Shown here: positions 7,140 to 16,209 of the stretch, one piece after another
Numbering within the stretch: position 1 is the stretch's first letter
How the letters are laid out: each line of letters starts with the position of its first letter
Origin: B4-G1 sp964393895
GTDB taxonomy: Bacteria > Chloroflexota > Anaerolineae > B4-G1
Length of the DNA: 64,000 nucleotides
Assembly (NCBI GenBank): GCA_964393895.1
Contig: CAYMWP010000005.1
Location: forward strand, 4,577-68,576
Reading direction: 5' to 3'
Made by a program: the position numbers and the translations under genes
The notes under the pieces: generated by a model
Seen by the model: only the letters and a program-made list of their open reading frames with translations
Databases searched by the model: none
Told to the model about the DNA's origin: nothing

Positions 7140-9926
7140 ATGCCTCGATTCTGTCGTTTCTGCGGCAACGAGTTAAAGAACCCCAATGCTCGCTTTTGCT
7201 CGGCCTGCGGGCAGCAACTGGATTCCACCGGTCCGCCTCCGCAAGCACCGCCCTCACCAGCCGCCCCGGAGCAGCCACGCCTGATCATCCGCGTGCCGGG
7301 GCAACAAGTGCGAGAAGTAAAGCTGACCCAGGAATCCTACACCATCGGGCGCAAGCTGGATAACGACGTCATTCTGTCGTTCGACTATGTCTCCGGCCAC
7401 CACGGCCAACTGGAGCGCCGGGGCGCCATGTGGCACTATGTAGACCTGGGCAGCACCAACGGCACGTTCGTCAACGGGCAGCGCGTGCAGAGCGCCGTTC
7501 TCCAAGACGGCGACATCCTGCGCATCGGCGACCCCCAGGGCAACACGCTGGGCCTCACCTTCCGCACAGCGGAAGCGGCAGGAGCGCCAGCGCCCGTAGC
7601 CGCCAGCACCATCCGCCTCGGAGACCCGGCCCTGAGCGGAAAGAGTTCGCTCATCATCGGGCGCAATCCCCAGGCCGATATCCCCCTGCCCACCTCCATT
7701 GTCTCCTGGCAACACGCCCGCCTCGACCGTACGGCCCAGGGCCACACGCTCACCGACCTGGGCAGCACCAACGGCACTTTTGTCAACGGCCAACGATTGA
7801 CCCGCCCCCACCAGCTCCGCCAGGGAGACGTGGTGCAGATCGGCCCTTTCAAACTGGTGTACGAGGCGACCGGTTTCCAACAATACGCCGCTACCGGCGG
7901 CGTGCGGCTGGACGGGGTGCACCTGGTACGAGAAGTCGGGTACGGCGGCCGGACGAAACGCATCCTCGACGACATCAACATATCCGTCTACCCCCGCGAG
8001 TTCATCTCGCTGGTGGGCACCAGCGGCGCGGGCAAGTCCACCCTCATGATGGCCCTCAACGGCTTTGCCCGCGCTCAAGAGGGACAAGTGCTCGTCAACG
8101 GAGACAATCTGTACCAACACTTTGACCTGTATCGCACCATGGTCGGCTACGTGCCCCAGGACGACATCATCCACAGGGACCTGACCGTAGGCAACGCGCT
8201 CCGCTACGCGGCCCGGTTGCGGCTGCCCCCGGACACCTCATCTCAGGAGATCGAAAAGCGCATTGACCGCGTGCTCAAAGAAGTCGAGATGCTCGGCCAA
8301 AAGGAGCAGGTCGTCAGCAGTCTGAGCGGCGGCCAGCGCAAGCGGGTCAGCATCGCCGCCGAACTGCTGGCCGAGCCAAACCTGTTCTTCTTGGACGAAC
8401 CCACCTCCGGCCTGGATCCGGGACTAGAGAAAAAAATGATGCACACGCTGCGCCGCCTGGCCGACGGCGGGCGCACCATCATCCTGGTGACGCACGCCAC
8501 CGCCAACATCGTCCAATGCGATCACGTCTGTTTTCTCTCCCAGGGACGCATGGTCTACTTTGGGCCGCCGGAGGAGGCGCTCGACTATTTTGGCGTGACC
8601 AGCGGCGACTTTGCCGACATCTACGACCAACTGGACGACGCCGACCCCAAAGTGGCAAAGCAGAAAGCGATTGCCAGCGCGGAGGAATACAAACGGTCCT
8701 CTCACCACCAAGACTATGTGGCCGACCGGCAGAGCCAGGTGCCACAGATTCAAAAGACAGCCGCCGGCCAGGTTGCATCTCAGCGCGGCCCCAAGGTCAG
8801 CATAATCCGCCAGTTCCTCGTCCTCACCCGCCGCTACCTGGATCTGGTGCTGCGGGACAAACTGCTCCTGACGGTCCTGATGGCCGTGATGCCCATCATC
8901 GGCGCACTGGTATTGCTGGTCTCTGATACAAATTGGTTGATCGGCAACACGTTGGCCGAGGTCAGCAGTCAACTGGACGCCGACCTGGCAGGAGCCGGGA
9001 GCAGCGCCACGTATGCCGTCGTCGGTGACAGCCAAACTCTGCTGTTCATCATGGCGCTGGCGTCGGTGCTGCTGGGGCTGTTCGCCTCGGTCTATGAGAT
9101 CGTGAAAGAGTGGTCCATCTACCAGCGGGAGCGCATGGTCACTCTGCGCATCCTGCCCTACATCGCCTCCAAGGTGGTGGTATTGGGTATCTTTGCCCTG
9201 GTGCAGTGTTTCCTATTGATGCTGGTGATCGGCCTAAAGGTGGATTACCCCGCAGAAGGGGTCTTTTTATCAGCCCCGCTAGAGATATACGTCACACTCG
9301 TTCTGGGGACGCTGGCCGCGATCCTGATGGGGATGCTCATCTCTGCCATCGTACCTAACCTCAACACCGTGATCTACATCGTGTTCCTGGTGCTGTTCTT
9401 CCAGATGATCTTTGCCGGGGTGCTGTTCGATCTGCCAGGATTCACCAACCAGTTCTCCAGCCTGACGCTCACCCGCTGGTCAATGGAGGGACTGGGCACT
9501 TCGGCCAACATGGAGTGGCTGAACAGGCTCACCCAGACCCGCTTCTGGCCCAAAGAGATCACCGAGGTGGTCTCGACGGAAGTCGAAAAACCGGACGAGG
9601 ATTGGGAACCGATAACGGTGGTGACAAAGACGGAGGAGATCGAGATACCCGTTCAACCAGACCCCAGCCAACCACCCATTACGCAAACCGTGCCCATCTC
9701 TGTCCCAGAGATTATTGAGAACGAGATGATCACCGTTACCGATACGGTCACAGAAACAATCACCGTCGAACCGGAGCCGACGGACATTTTCAATGAGCAG
9801 GAATTTCAAATCGAGTATACCCGCACAGTGGGGCACCTATTCAAAGACTGGCTCATGCTGATCGGGTTCGGGGCGGCGTTCGGCCTCATCACGGCCATCG
9901 TGCTGAGGCGTAAAGACGTGGGGTAA
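7140..9926 (+). CDS. Zinc-ribbon/double-FHA ABC transporter (Rv1747-like)
   Basis: 928 residues in one chain. Order: zinc ribbon (C5, C8, C20, C23), FHA1 (about 57-130, 'TIGRKLDNDV', 'DLGSTNGTFVNGQRV'), FHA2 (about 150-240, 'IIGRNPQADI', 'DLGSTNGTFVNGQRL'), ABC ATPase (Walker A 'GTSGAGKST' about 293, signature 'LSGGQRKR', Walker B 'LFFLDEP'), then an ABC2-type membrane domain of about six helices with a long Thr/Glu/Pro-rich exported loop. Mycobacterial Rv1747 has the same FHA2-ABC-TM layout and is controlled by Ser/Thr kinases through its FHA domains. By analogy, the adjacent kinases probably phosphorylate this exporter. Substrate unknown. The start ATG has 'ggag' upstream; the next gene begins 2 bp after the stop. 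Confidence 0.92.
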   Translation: MPRFCRFCGNELKNPNARFCSACGQQLDSTGPPPQAPPSPAAPEQPRLIIRVPGQQVREVKLTQESYTIGRKLDNDVILSFDYVSGHHGQLERRGAMWHYVDLGSTNGTFVNGQRVQSAVLQDGDILRIGDPQGNTLGLTFRTAEAAGAPAPVAASTIRLGDPALSGKSSLIIGRNPQADIPLPTSIVSWQHARLDRTAQGHTLTDLGSTNGTFVNGQRLTRPHQLRQGDVVQIGPFKLVYEATGFQQYAATGGVRLDGVHLVREVGYGGRTKRILDDINISVYPREFISLVGTSGAGKSTLMMALNGFARAQEGQVLVNGDNLYQHFDLYRTMVGYVPQDDIIHRDLTVGNALRYAARLRLPPDTSSQEIEKRIDRVLKEVEMLGQKEQVVSSLSGGQRKRVSIAAELLAEPNLFFLDEPTSGLDPGLEKKMMHTLRRLADGGRTIILVTHATANIVQCDHVCFLSQGRMVYFGPPEEALDYFGVTSGDFADIYDQLDDADPKVAKQKAIASAEEYKRSSHHQDYVADRQSQVPQIQKTAAGQVASQRGPKVSIIRQFLVLTRRYLDLVLRDKLLLTVLMAVMPIIGALVLLVSDTNWLIGNTLAEVSSQLDADLAGAGSSATYAVVGDSQTLLFIMALASVLLGLFASVYEIVKEWSIYQRERMVTLRILPYIASKVVVLGIFALVQCFLLMLVIGLKVDYPAEGVFLSAPLEIYVTLVLGTLAAILMGMLISAIVPNLNTVIYIVFLVLFFQMIFAGVLFDLPGFTNQFSSLTLTRWSMEGLGTSANMEWLNRLTQTRFWPKEITEVVSTEVEKPDEDWEPITVVTKTEEIEIPVQPDPSQPPITQTVPISVPEIIENEMITVTDTVTETITVEPEPTDIFNEQEFQIEYTRTVGHLFKDWLMLIGFGAAFGLITAIVLRRKDVG

Positions 9927-9927
9927 T

Positions 9928-11925
9928 ATGATGCGTATATGTAAAAAGTGTGGTTTCGATGGCAATCGAGATACAGCTCGCTTCTGCGCCAGTTGCGGCG
10001 CATCGCTGGGCAGCGATGCCCTGCCCGTGGAGGAAGGGGAAACGCCAGGCGATCACGTGCAGCGCTTTGGAGATACCGTAAGAGTAGTAGATAAGCAAAC
10101 ATCGCCGCCTGCCAGCACGGAGAGGATAAACGCAAGCGCGTCCGCGCCACCCGCCCCAAGCGCGGCGACTATGCCCAGCCGCGCGCTGCTCACCGCAGGC
10201 ACAGTGATACAAGATAGATACCGCGTCGTGCGAGTGTTGGGCAAAGGCGGGATGGGCGCCGTCTACCTGGTCGAGGACCTGCGATTATACGGCAAGCAAT
10301 GGGCGCTGAAAGAATTGCTGGAGCGTTTCCTCGACTCCGAGGAAAGGGAAGAGGCCGTCGAATTGTTCCGGCGCGAGGTGCAAATGCTGGTCGGCCTGCG
10401 TCACCCCAACCTCCCAGAAGTGGTCAACACCTTCCAGGTAGGAGGACGACACTACCTGGTGATGGAGTACATCGAAGGAAAAACGTTAGAAGAACTGGTG
10501 GAGGCCGCGCCGGACGGTCGTCTCCCGGAGGAACAGCTCATAAGCTGGGCAATCCAGATATGTGACGTGCTGGACTATCTGCACAGCCACGACCCGCCCA
10601 TCATCTTTCGCGACCTGAAACCGGCCAACGTGATGGTCACGCCGCAGGGTCAGGTCAAACTGATTGACTTTGGCGTGGCGCGGCTGTTCGACCCCGACAA
10701 GGGCACCGACACGCTCCGTATGGGCACGGTCGGCTACGCGCCGCCCGAACAATACTCCGGCCAGGGGCAGACCACCCCCCGCTCCGACGTCTACGCCCTG
10801 GGCGCCACTCTCTACGACCTGCTCACCAACGACAGTCCCGAGGCCCATCCTTTCGTCTTTACCCCCATCCGCCAATTGAACAATCAGATCTCGGCGCGCA
10901 CCGCCCGCGCCGTGGGCAAAGCGGTGGAGCTCGACCCCAGCGACCGCTTCCCCTCCATAGGCACGATGAAAGCGGCCCTGCTGGGACAAGAAAAACGACG
11001 GTCGCCGCCGGCGGTGCTGCTCGTCGGGCTGCCGCTGTTGCTGCTGCTCCTGGCGGGAGGCGGATGGCTATTGTGGCAGAACTGGCCTGGGGAAAGGGGC
11101 GTAATAACCCCCACGTCACCGGGCGCCGCCGCCGCGCAGGCTACGCCTTCACCCACGACAACCCGGCCCTCGACCAGCACACCCGCGCCAACTCTCACGC
11201 CGACGCCAACGCCCCCGCCCGATCTGACCACCACTGCCATCGCGGCCTGCGTGTTCGACCTGGAAGTCGTCACTGACTCTCCCGTCTGGCCCAACGTGCT
11301 AATGCCGGGGCAGCAATTCGTCAAGCATTGGGAGATAGCGAACACGGGCACGTGCGCCTGGCCGGAGGGCGCAGCACTGGTCTTTGATTCCGGCGACGAA
11401 TTGGAAATCGTCGAGACACCAGAGATCGAACCACTCGCGCCGGAAGGGAGTACAGAGATTGAGATGGCCCTGCGAGCGCCGGCGGATTTTGCCAGCTATA
11501 GCAGCAAATGGCAATTACGAGATAGCGAGGGCAACCCCATTGGGACCAAGCTGGAAATCGCCTTCAGTGTAGGCCCAACGCCCACCCCGCGAGCGACCTC
11601 GACCCCCCTCCCCACCCCCACGCCAGAGTTCACCATAGGGCCTCTTGGGTTCTCGGTGCCCACCGTAGTGGAATGGGACAAAAATGTGGAGGGTCAGTGG
11701 TGGGGCTGGGCAGCCTTCGACGTGTGGGGCGGCGACGGCAACTACCGCTACTATATGAACGGCATCAGAGAGGATCTCGAGTTCTTTGAGCCAAGAATCC
11801 GCATTGAAGCGCAAAAGTGCAAACCCTGGGGACCCAACACAGTAATCGTCGTATCGGGCGACGGGCAGGAAGTAAGGTGGGAGGGCGTCATAAACTACCC
11901 AGAACAACACAAATGTGACTCGTAG
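9928..11925 (+). CDS. Membrane Ser/Thr protein kinase, zinc ribbon + NBR1-like ectodomain
   Basis: 665 residues. Zinc ribbon (about 5-24), kinase domain (about 95-355), one membrane helix (about 362-385), P/T linker, and an exported C-terminus whose first part (about 440-545, 'HWEIANTGTCAWPEG') is an NBR1-like Ig domain. Kinase motifs: Gly loop 'GKGGMGAVYLVED', 'WALKEL' lysine, catalytic loop 'FRDLKPANVMV' (Phe in place of His of HRD), 'IDFGVARLF', 'GYAPPEQYSGQGQT'. Catalytic Asp, Lys, Asn and DFG are all present, so it should be active. It starts 2 bp after the FHA-ABC gene, implying cotranscription, and that transporter is the likeliest substrate. The last 110 residues are unrecognised. Confidence 0.93.
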   Translation: MMRICKKCGFDGNRDTARFCASCGASLGSDALPVEEGETPGDHVQRFGDTVRVVDKQTSPPASTERINASASAPPAPSAATMPSRALLTAGTVIQDRYRVVRVLGKGGMGAVYLVEDLRLYGKQWALKELLERFLDSEEREEAVELFRREVQMLVGLRHPNLPEVVNTFQVGGRHYLVMEYIEGKTLEELVEAAPDGRLPEEQLISWAIQICDVLDYLHSHDPPIIFRDLKPANVMVTPQGQVKLIDFGVARLFDPDKGTDTLRMGTVGYAPPEQYSGQGQTTPRSDVYALGATLYDLLTNDSPEAHPFVFTPIRQLNNQISARTARAVGKAVELDPSDRFPSIGTMKAALLGQEKRRSPPAVLLVGLPLLLLLLAGGGWLLWQNWPGERGVITPTSPGAAAAQATPSPTTTRPSTSTPAPTLTPTPTPPPDLTTTAIAACVFDLEVVTDSPVWPNVLMPGQQFVKHWEIANTGTCAWPEGAALVFDSGDELEIVETPEIEPLAPEGSTEIEMALRAPADFASYSSKWQLRDSEGNPIGTKLEIAFSVGPTPTPRATSTPLPTPTPEFTIGPLGFSVPTVVEWDKNVEGQWWGWAAFDVWGGDGNYRYYMNGIREDLEFFEPRIRIEAQKCKPWGPNTVIVVSGDGQEVRWEGVINYPEQHKCDS

Positions 11926-11974
11926 CAAAATTCGGCAAGTTGCGTCTTGCCCTACCCGCGGAAGGTAACCCAAG

Positions 11975-13993
11975 ATGCGCCTGTGTGAAAAATGCGGTTT
12001 CGACGCCAACCGAGACACGGCCCGCTTCTGCGCCCACTGCGGCCAGCCGTTGGGCAGCGGCGACCTGCCCGTAGAGAGCGTCGGTCACGTACAGGTCTCC
12101 CAAGAAACCGCCAGGATGAGCAAACAATCGCCGCCTCCCGCGCAGGTCGCGCCGTGGAGCGGTGGGGACGACCACGCGCTGCTCTCCACAGGCGACACAG
12201 TAAGAGAAAGATACCGCGTCGTGCAGGTGCTGGGCCAGGGCGGAATGGGCGCCGTCTACCTGGTCGAGGACCTGGCGCTATACGGCAAACACTGGGCGCT
12301 AAAGGAACTGCTAGAGCACTTTTCCAACCGGGCCGAGCGGGAAGAAGCCATTGCGCAATTCCAACGCGAGGTACAGATGCTGGTCGGCCTGAACCACCCC
12401 AACTTGCCAGAAGTGGTCAATGCCTTCGAGTCAGAAGGGCGGCACTACCTGGTGATGGAGTACGTCAAGGGGCAGACCCTGCAAGAGCTGCTAGAGGCCA
12501 CACCAGACCGTCGCCTGCCAGAAGAACAGGTGCTAGGCTGGACCGCCCAAATGTGCGACGTGCTGGACTATCTGCACGGCCACGACCCGCCCATCATCTT
12601 TCGCGACTTGAAACCGGCCAACGTGATGGTCACGCCGCAGGGCCAGGTCAAACTGATTGACTTTGGCGTGGCGCGGCTGTTCGACCCGGCCAAAGGCACC
12701 GACACGCTCAAGATGGGCACGATCGGCTACGCGCCGCCCGAACAGTACTCCGGCCAGGGGCAGACCACCCCCCGCTCCGACGTCTACGCCCTGGGCGCCA
12801 CTCTCTATGAGCTGCTCACCGGCGATAGCCCCGAGGCCCATCCTTTCGTCTTTGCCCCCGTCCGCCAGTTGAACAATCAGATCTCGGCGCGCACCGCCCG
12901 CGCCGTGGCCAAAGCGGTGGAGCTCGACCCCGGCGACCGCTTCCCCTCCATAAACGCAATAAAGACGGCGCTGCTGGAGCAAAAACGGCGGTGGACGCTG
13001 CCGGCGTCTCTCATCACGTTGCCGCTACTGGCGCTCCTGGTAGCGGGAGGATGGCTGCTGTGGCAAAACGGGCCGTGGAGCAAGGGCGAGCCGACGCCAA
13101 CTTTGCCGAGCGTCGCCATCGCGCAAGCCACGCCTTCACCCACAGCCACCCGCCCGCCCACCAGCACGCCCGCCCCAACACTCACACCGGCGCCAGACTC
13201 ACCCACTCCCGCTCTCTCTCCCACATCCACAGACCCTCCAAGCTCCACGCCAACGCCGGAAAACACCCCTATCCTTGCCTCGTCAACGCCGTCGGGAGAA
13301 ACCGTCCAGCCGACCTCGACCTCAGCCAATGCGGCGCAACCCACTACCCCAGCGCCATTGCCGCCGCCTCCACCTGGAGAGAGGGGCCGCATCTTTTACA
13401 CCATCGAGGCCGGCAACGCCTACTACCTCGCCTCGACCGACCCCTCGTGGTCACAAGGGCAAATCGTGGAACCGGTTGACTACGCACGCTCCACCTGCGC
13501 GGGGGGAGCCACAGCATCAACGCTGGCAGGCGAGACGTTCAACCTATACTACGGCTACCGTTGTGGCATCGGCTCTCCCAAAGAATGTCCATCGCCGGAC
13601 GGAGAATACAAAGTCGCCCTCTGGCGAATTGAGGGAACAGGCTACTCACTCAACGTACACCGGGTGGCGGATAACTCGCAAGTACAGACCATCTACACAG
13701 GCAGCCTCAACGAGCAGGAACCGATCTTGTGGTCTCCCGATGGAGCTTTTTTCTACTTTACCATCCACGACACCCTGCACCGGGCCAGCCCTCACTCCGC
13801 CAGCTACGAACCCGTGATCCCTTTCGCCCAAGAGCCCTACCTCTCTCCCGACGGCTCAATGATCCTGTACAAGCAGCCGGTGGGAACGGTGGGAGCGTAT
13901 GACTTTTGGGTAGCCAACGCCGACGGCTCCAATCCGCACAACGTGACCAACGCGGCAGAGACCTATAAAATTTGCGCCCGCTGGGGACAGTAA
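11975..13993 (+). CDS. Membrane Ser/Thr protein kinase, zinc ribbon + beta-propeller-like ectodomain
   Basis: 672 residues. Zinc ribbon (about 4-23), kinase (about 78-330), membrane helix (about 343-365), a 100-residue P/T/S linker, and an exported domain (about 470-672) with TolB/PD40-like strands ('ILWSPDGAFFYFT', 'PYLSPDGSMILYK', 'DFWVANADGSNPHNVT'). The catalytic core is nearly identical to the preceding kinase, including 'FRDLKPANVMV' and 'IDFGVARLF', and much of the DNA is conserved too, so the two are recent duplicates whose C-termini have been exchanged. All catalytic residues are present. It lies 49 bp after the previous kinase. The ligand of the propeller is unknown. Confidence 0.93.
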   Translation: MRLCEKCGFDANRDTARFCAHCGQPLGSGDLPVESVGHVQVSQETARMSKQSPPPAQVAPWSGGDDHALLSTGDTVRERYRVVQVLGQGGMGAVYLVEDLALYGKHWALKELLEHFSNRAEREEAIAQFQREVQMLVGLNHPNLPEVVNAFESEGRHYLVMEYVKGQTLQELLEATPDRRLPEEQVLGWTAQMCDVLDYLHGHDPPIIFRDLKPANVMVTPQGQVKLIDFGVARLFDPAKGTDTLKMGTIGYAPPEQYSGQGQTTPRSDVYALGATLYELLTGDSPEAHPFVFAPVRQLNNQISARTARAVAKAVELDPGDRFPSINAIKTALLEQKRRWTLPASLITLPLLALLVAGGWLLWQNGPWSKGEPTPTLPSVAIAQATPSPTATRPPTSTPAPTLTPAPDSPTPALSPTSTDPPSSTPTPENTPILASSTPSGETVQPTSTSANAAQPTTPAPLPPPPPGERGRIFYTIEAGNAYYLASTDPSWSQGQIVEPVDYARSTCAGGATASTLAGETFNLYYGYRCGIGSPKECPSPDGEYKVALWRIEGTGYSLNVHRVADNSQVQTIYTGSLNEQEPILWSPDGAFFYFTIHDTLHRASPHSASYEPVIPFAQEPYLSPDGSMILYKQPVGTVGAYDFWVANADGSNPHNVTNAAETYKICARWGQ

Positions 13994-14012
13994 TTTGTCA
14001 TTGGAGCAACCT

Positions 14013-16034
14013 ATGCCACTCACGACAGGTCAGGTACTACAAAACCGCTACCGCATCGTCTCTCTGCTGGGACAGGGCGGCATGGGCGCCGTCTACCGCG
14101 CCTGGGATACGCGACTGCAAGTGCCCGTCGCCCTCAAAGAGATGATCCCCCAGCCGGGGCTAGACTCGCAAACTCTGGCCCAACTGCGCCAGCAGTTCCA
14201 GCAAGAGGCCACCGTCCTGGCCCGCCTCGACCACCCCCACCTGGTCCGCGTCTCTGACTTTTTCGAGGCGCAAGGCAACGGCTACCTGGTGATGAACTTT
14301 GTCGAGGGAGAGAGCCTGGCCGACCGCATCGAGCGAGAAGGCGCACTGGACGAGTCACAAGTGCTCGCCTGGGCCGATCAACTGCTCGACGCCCTCGCCT
14401 ACTGCCACGCCCAGGGCGTGCTCCACCGCGACGTCAAGCCGCAGAACGTCGTCATCACACCAGAGGGTGTCCCCCCCGACGCGGGGGGGACACCCTCGTC
14501 GGGGGGGAATGCAGTGCTGGTGGACTTTGGCCTGGTCAAGCTGTGGGACCCCAGCGACCCCCGCACCCGCACCGCCATCCGCTCGATGGGAACGCCAGAG
14601 TACGCCCCGCCGGAGCAATACGACGCCACCGGCCACACCGATCCCCGCTCAGACATCTACGGCCTGGGCGCCACCCTCTACCACGCCCTAACCAACCAGT
14701 CCCCGCCGACGGCGACGCAGCGCATCGTGAACCCAGCCACCCTCTCTCCGGTGCGGAGGATGAACCCCCTGGTAAGTCCACACGTAGAAGCAGCCCTGGT
14801 GCGGGCGCTGGAATTGCAGCCGGAGGCTCGCTTTCAAAACAGCGCAGAGATGAGAGCAGCACTGAGGAACATACGGACTTTCACGACCCCCATCCAGAGC
14901 GATACCGACACAAGAGTCGTGACGCGCCGCGCACCCCGGCCCAGCACCGGTACGCAGGTGGTGACGCCCGCCCCTGCCCCCGGTCGCGGGGACATTCCCT
15001 GGAAGTGGATCATAGCCGGCGGGGCGGCGATCGCAGCCGCGCTGCTTGTGGGAGGAGCGATCCTGGGGACGACCTGGTTTTTCGGCCGCCGCCCCCCCAC
15101 CGCCTCGGTCGCCGACCTGGCCTCGGCGACGCCCACCGGCGAACCTCGACCGCCGGCCGCGACCGTGCAGGCCGACCGTGTCCTGGACGCAACCTTTGTA
15201 ACAGATGTAACGGCATCGGAGGGCCAAGAGTTCCCACCAGGAACAGCTTTTACCAAGGTCTGGCGCATGCAAAACACCGGCAACTGCGCCTGGGAGGCGG
15301 GGACACGGCTGGCCTTTATCTCTGGCGACATAACGGGCGAGCCGGTGCCGTTACCGACTGTGGTCGCCGGTTCAGTGACCGACGTCAGCGTGAACCTGGT
15401 CGCTCCCACGCAGCCGGGCACCTACCGCAGCGACTGGCAGCTAGAAGCCCCCGACGGCGCTCGCTTCGGAGACACGGTCTCCGTCCAGATCGTCGTGCCG
15501 CCACTTTCTGGCCCCACCGCCACTCCCGCCCCGCCAACAGCAACCCCTCCTCCCACCTCCACCCCCATCCCCACAGCGCCCCCCACCCCGGCCTGCCCGG
15601 CGGTCACGGGCCCCTTTGCCACCCTCTGGCAGGCGGAACAGGAGAGGTTGGGTTGCGCCACCAACGCGGCCCACACCTCCTGGATGGCCCAACAGCATTT
15701 TGAGTGGGGGCAAATGTTCTGGCGCAAAGACAGCGACGGCATACTGGCCGTGCACGACAGCGGGATATGGGGCGCGTATAGAAACATCTGGTACGAGGGC
15801 GACCCGGACTATTCCTGTCCAGACAGCGCCCCCCAGGAAAGTCCCCCCACGCCTAAACGGGGATTCGGAAAAATCTGGTGCACCTACGCAGAGGTGCGCA
15901 ACGGCCTGGGGTGGGCCACCGACGGCGAGCGCGGCTTTGACGGCACAGTGCAGGATTTCGAGCAGGGCGCCATCATCCGCACCGACACCGGTAAAACCTA
16001 TGTACTCTTCGATGATGGCACCTGGTCAGAATAG
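14013..16034 (+). CDS. Membrane Ser/Thr protein kinase with NBR1-like and unknown ectodomains; palindrome insert in kinase domain
   Basis: 673 residues from ATG 14013 ('ggagcaacct' upstream; a TTG at 13995 is less likely). No zinc ribbon. Kinase about 12-290: 'GQGGMGAVYRAWD', 'VALKEM', 'LHRDVKPQNVVI', 'VDFGLVKLWD', 'PEYAPPEQYD'. This is the second kinase subfamily of the island, with classical HRD. Compared with its paralogues it has 13 extra residues between the catalytic loop and DFG (about 151-166), encoded by a GC-only palindrome. Then a membrane helix (about 331-356), NBR1-like Ig (about 395-495, 'VWRMQNTGNCAWEAG') and a C-terminal domain (about 525-673) with Trp-rich repeats. The insert sits at the surface between beta7 and beta8, so activity is plausible but untested. 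Confidence 0.92.
   Translation: MPLTTGQVLQNRYRIVSLLGQGGMGAVYRAWDTRLQVPVALKEMIPQPGLDSQTLAQLRQQFQQEATVLARLDHPHLVRVSDFFEAQGNGYLVMNFVEGESLADRIEREGALDESQVLAWADQLLDALAYCHAQGVLHRDVKPQNVVITPEGVPPDAGGTPSSGGNAVLVDFGLVKLWDPSDPRTRTAIRSMGTPEYAPPEQYDATGHTDPRSDIYGLGATLYHALTNQSPPTATQRIVNPATLSPVRRMNPLVSPHVEAALVRALELQPEARFQNSAEMRAALRNIRTFTTPIQSDTDTRVVTRRAPRPSTGTQVVTPAPAPGRGDIPWKWIIAGGAAIAAALLVGGAILGTTWFFGRRPPTASVADLASATPTGEPRPPAATVQADRVLDATFVTDVTASEGQEFPPGTAFTKVWRMQNTGNCAWEAGTRLAFISGDITGEPVPLPTVVAGSVTDVSVNLVAPTQPGTYRSDWQLEAPDGARFGDTVSVQIVVPPLSGPTATPAPPTATPPPTSTPIPTAPPTPACPAVTGPFATLWQAEQERLGCATNAAHTSWMAQQHFEWGQMFWRKDSDGILAVHDSGIWGAYRNIWYEGDPDYSCPDSAPQESPPTPKRGFGKIWCTYAEVRNGLGWATDGERGFDGTVQDFEQGAIIRTDTGKTYVLFDDGTWSE
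14463..14497. repeat. 35-bp palindrome inserted in frame in a kinase gene
   Basis: Arms of 15 bp (gagggtgtccccccc and its reverse complement) flank the loop gacgc. Paralogous kinases go straight from 'TPEG' to 'VLVDFG'; here about 39 bp of extra DNA keeps the frame. No stop occurs in any forward frame of the element. Confidence 0.88.
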
Positions 16035-16056
16035 GGATTGGTCATCGGAGTAACCT

Positions 16057-16209
16057 ATGCCGCTCGTGACAGGCCAAGTGCTACAAAACCGCTACCGCAT
16101 CGTCTCCCTGTTGGGGCAGGGCGGCATCCGCGCCTGGGATACGCGGCTGCAAGTACCCGTTCTGATTCGATCACATCATGCTCTCAATATAGCGCCAAGT
16201 CTGATATGA
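16057..16209 (+). pseudogene. Truncated Ser/Thr kinase fragment (50 codons)
   Basis: From ATG 16057 the DNA repeats the first 35 codons of the preceding kinase, including the leader sequence 'gtcatcggagtaacct' like that at 14013. Twelve bases are missing from the Gly loop: 'GQGGMGAVYRAWD' has become G-Q-G-G-I-R-A-W-D. Homology ends at about 16161 and the frame stops at 16207-16209. The stop overlaps the ATG of the next gene (ATGA), so the remnant might still serve as a translated leader for the DA1-like peptidase. It cannot fold as a kinase. Confidence 0.85.

Noticed and set aside
9928..11925. Reading the F-R-D kinases as pseudokinases
   Set aside because: Catalytic Asp, following Lys and Asn, DFG and the VAIK-type Lys are all present; only the HRD His differs.
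14543..15703. 386-codon + strand frame inside the kinase at 14013
   Set aside because: Out-of-frame shadow rich in Arg, Pro and His; the overlapping kinase is fully supported.
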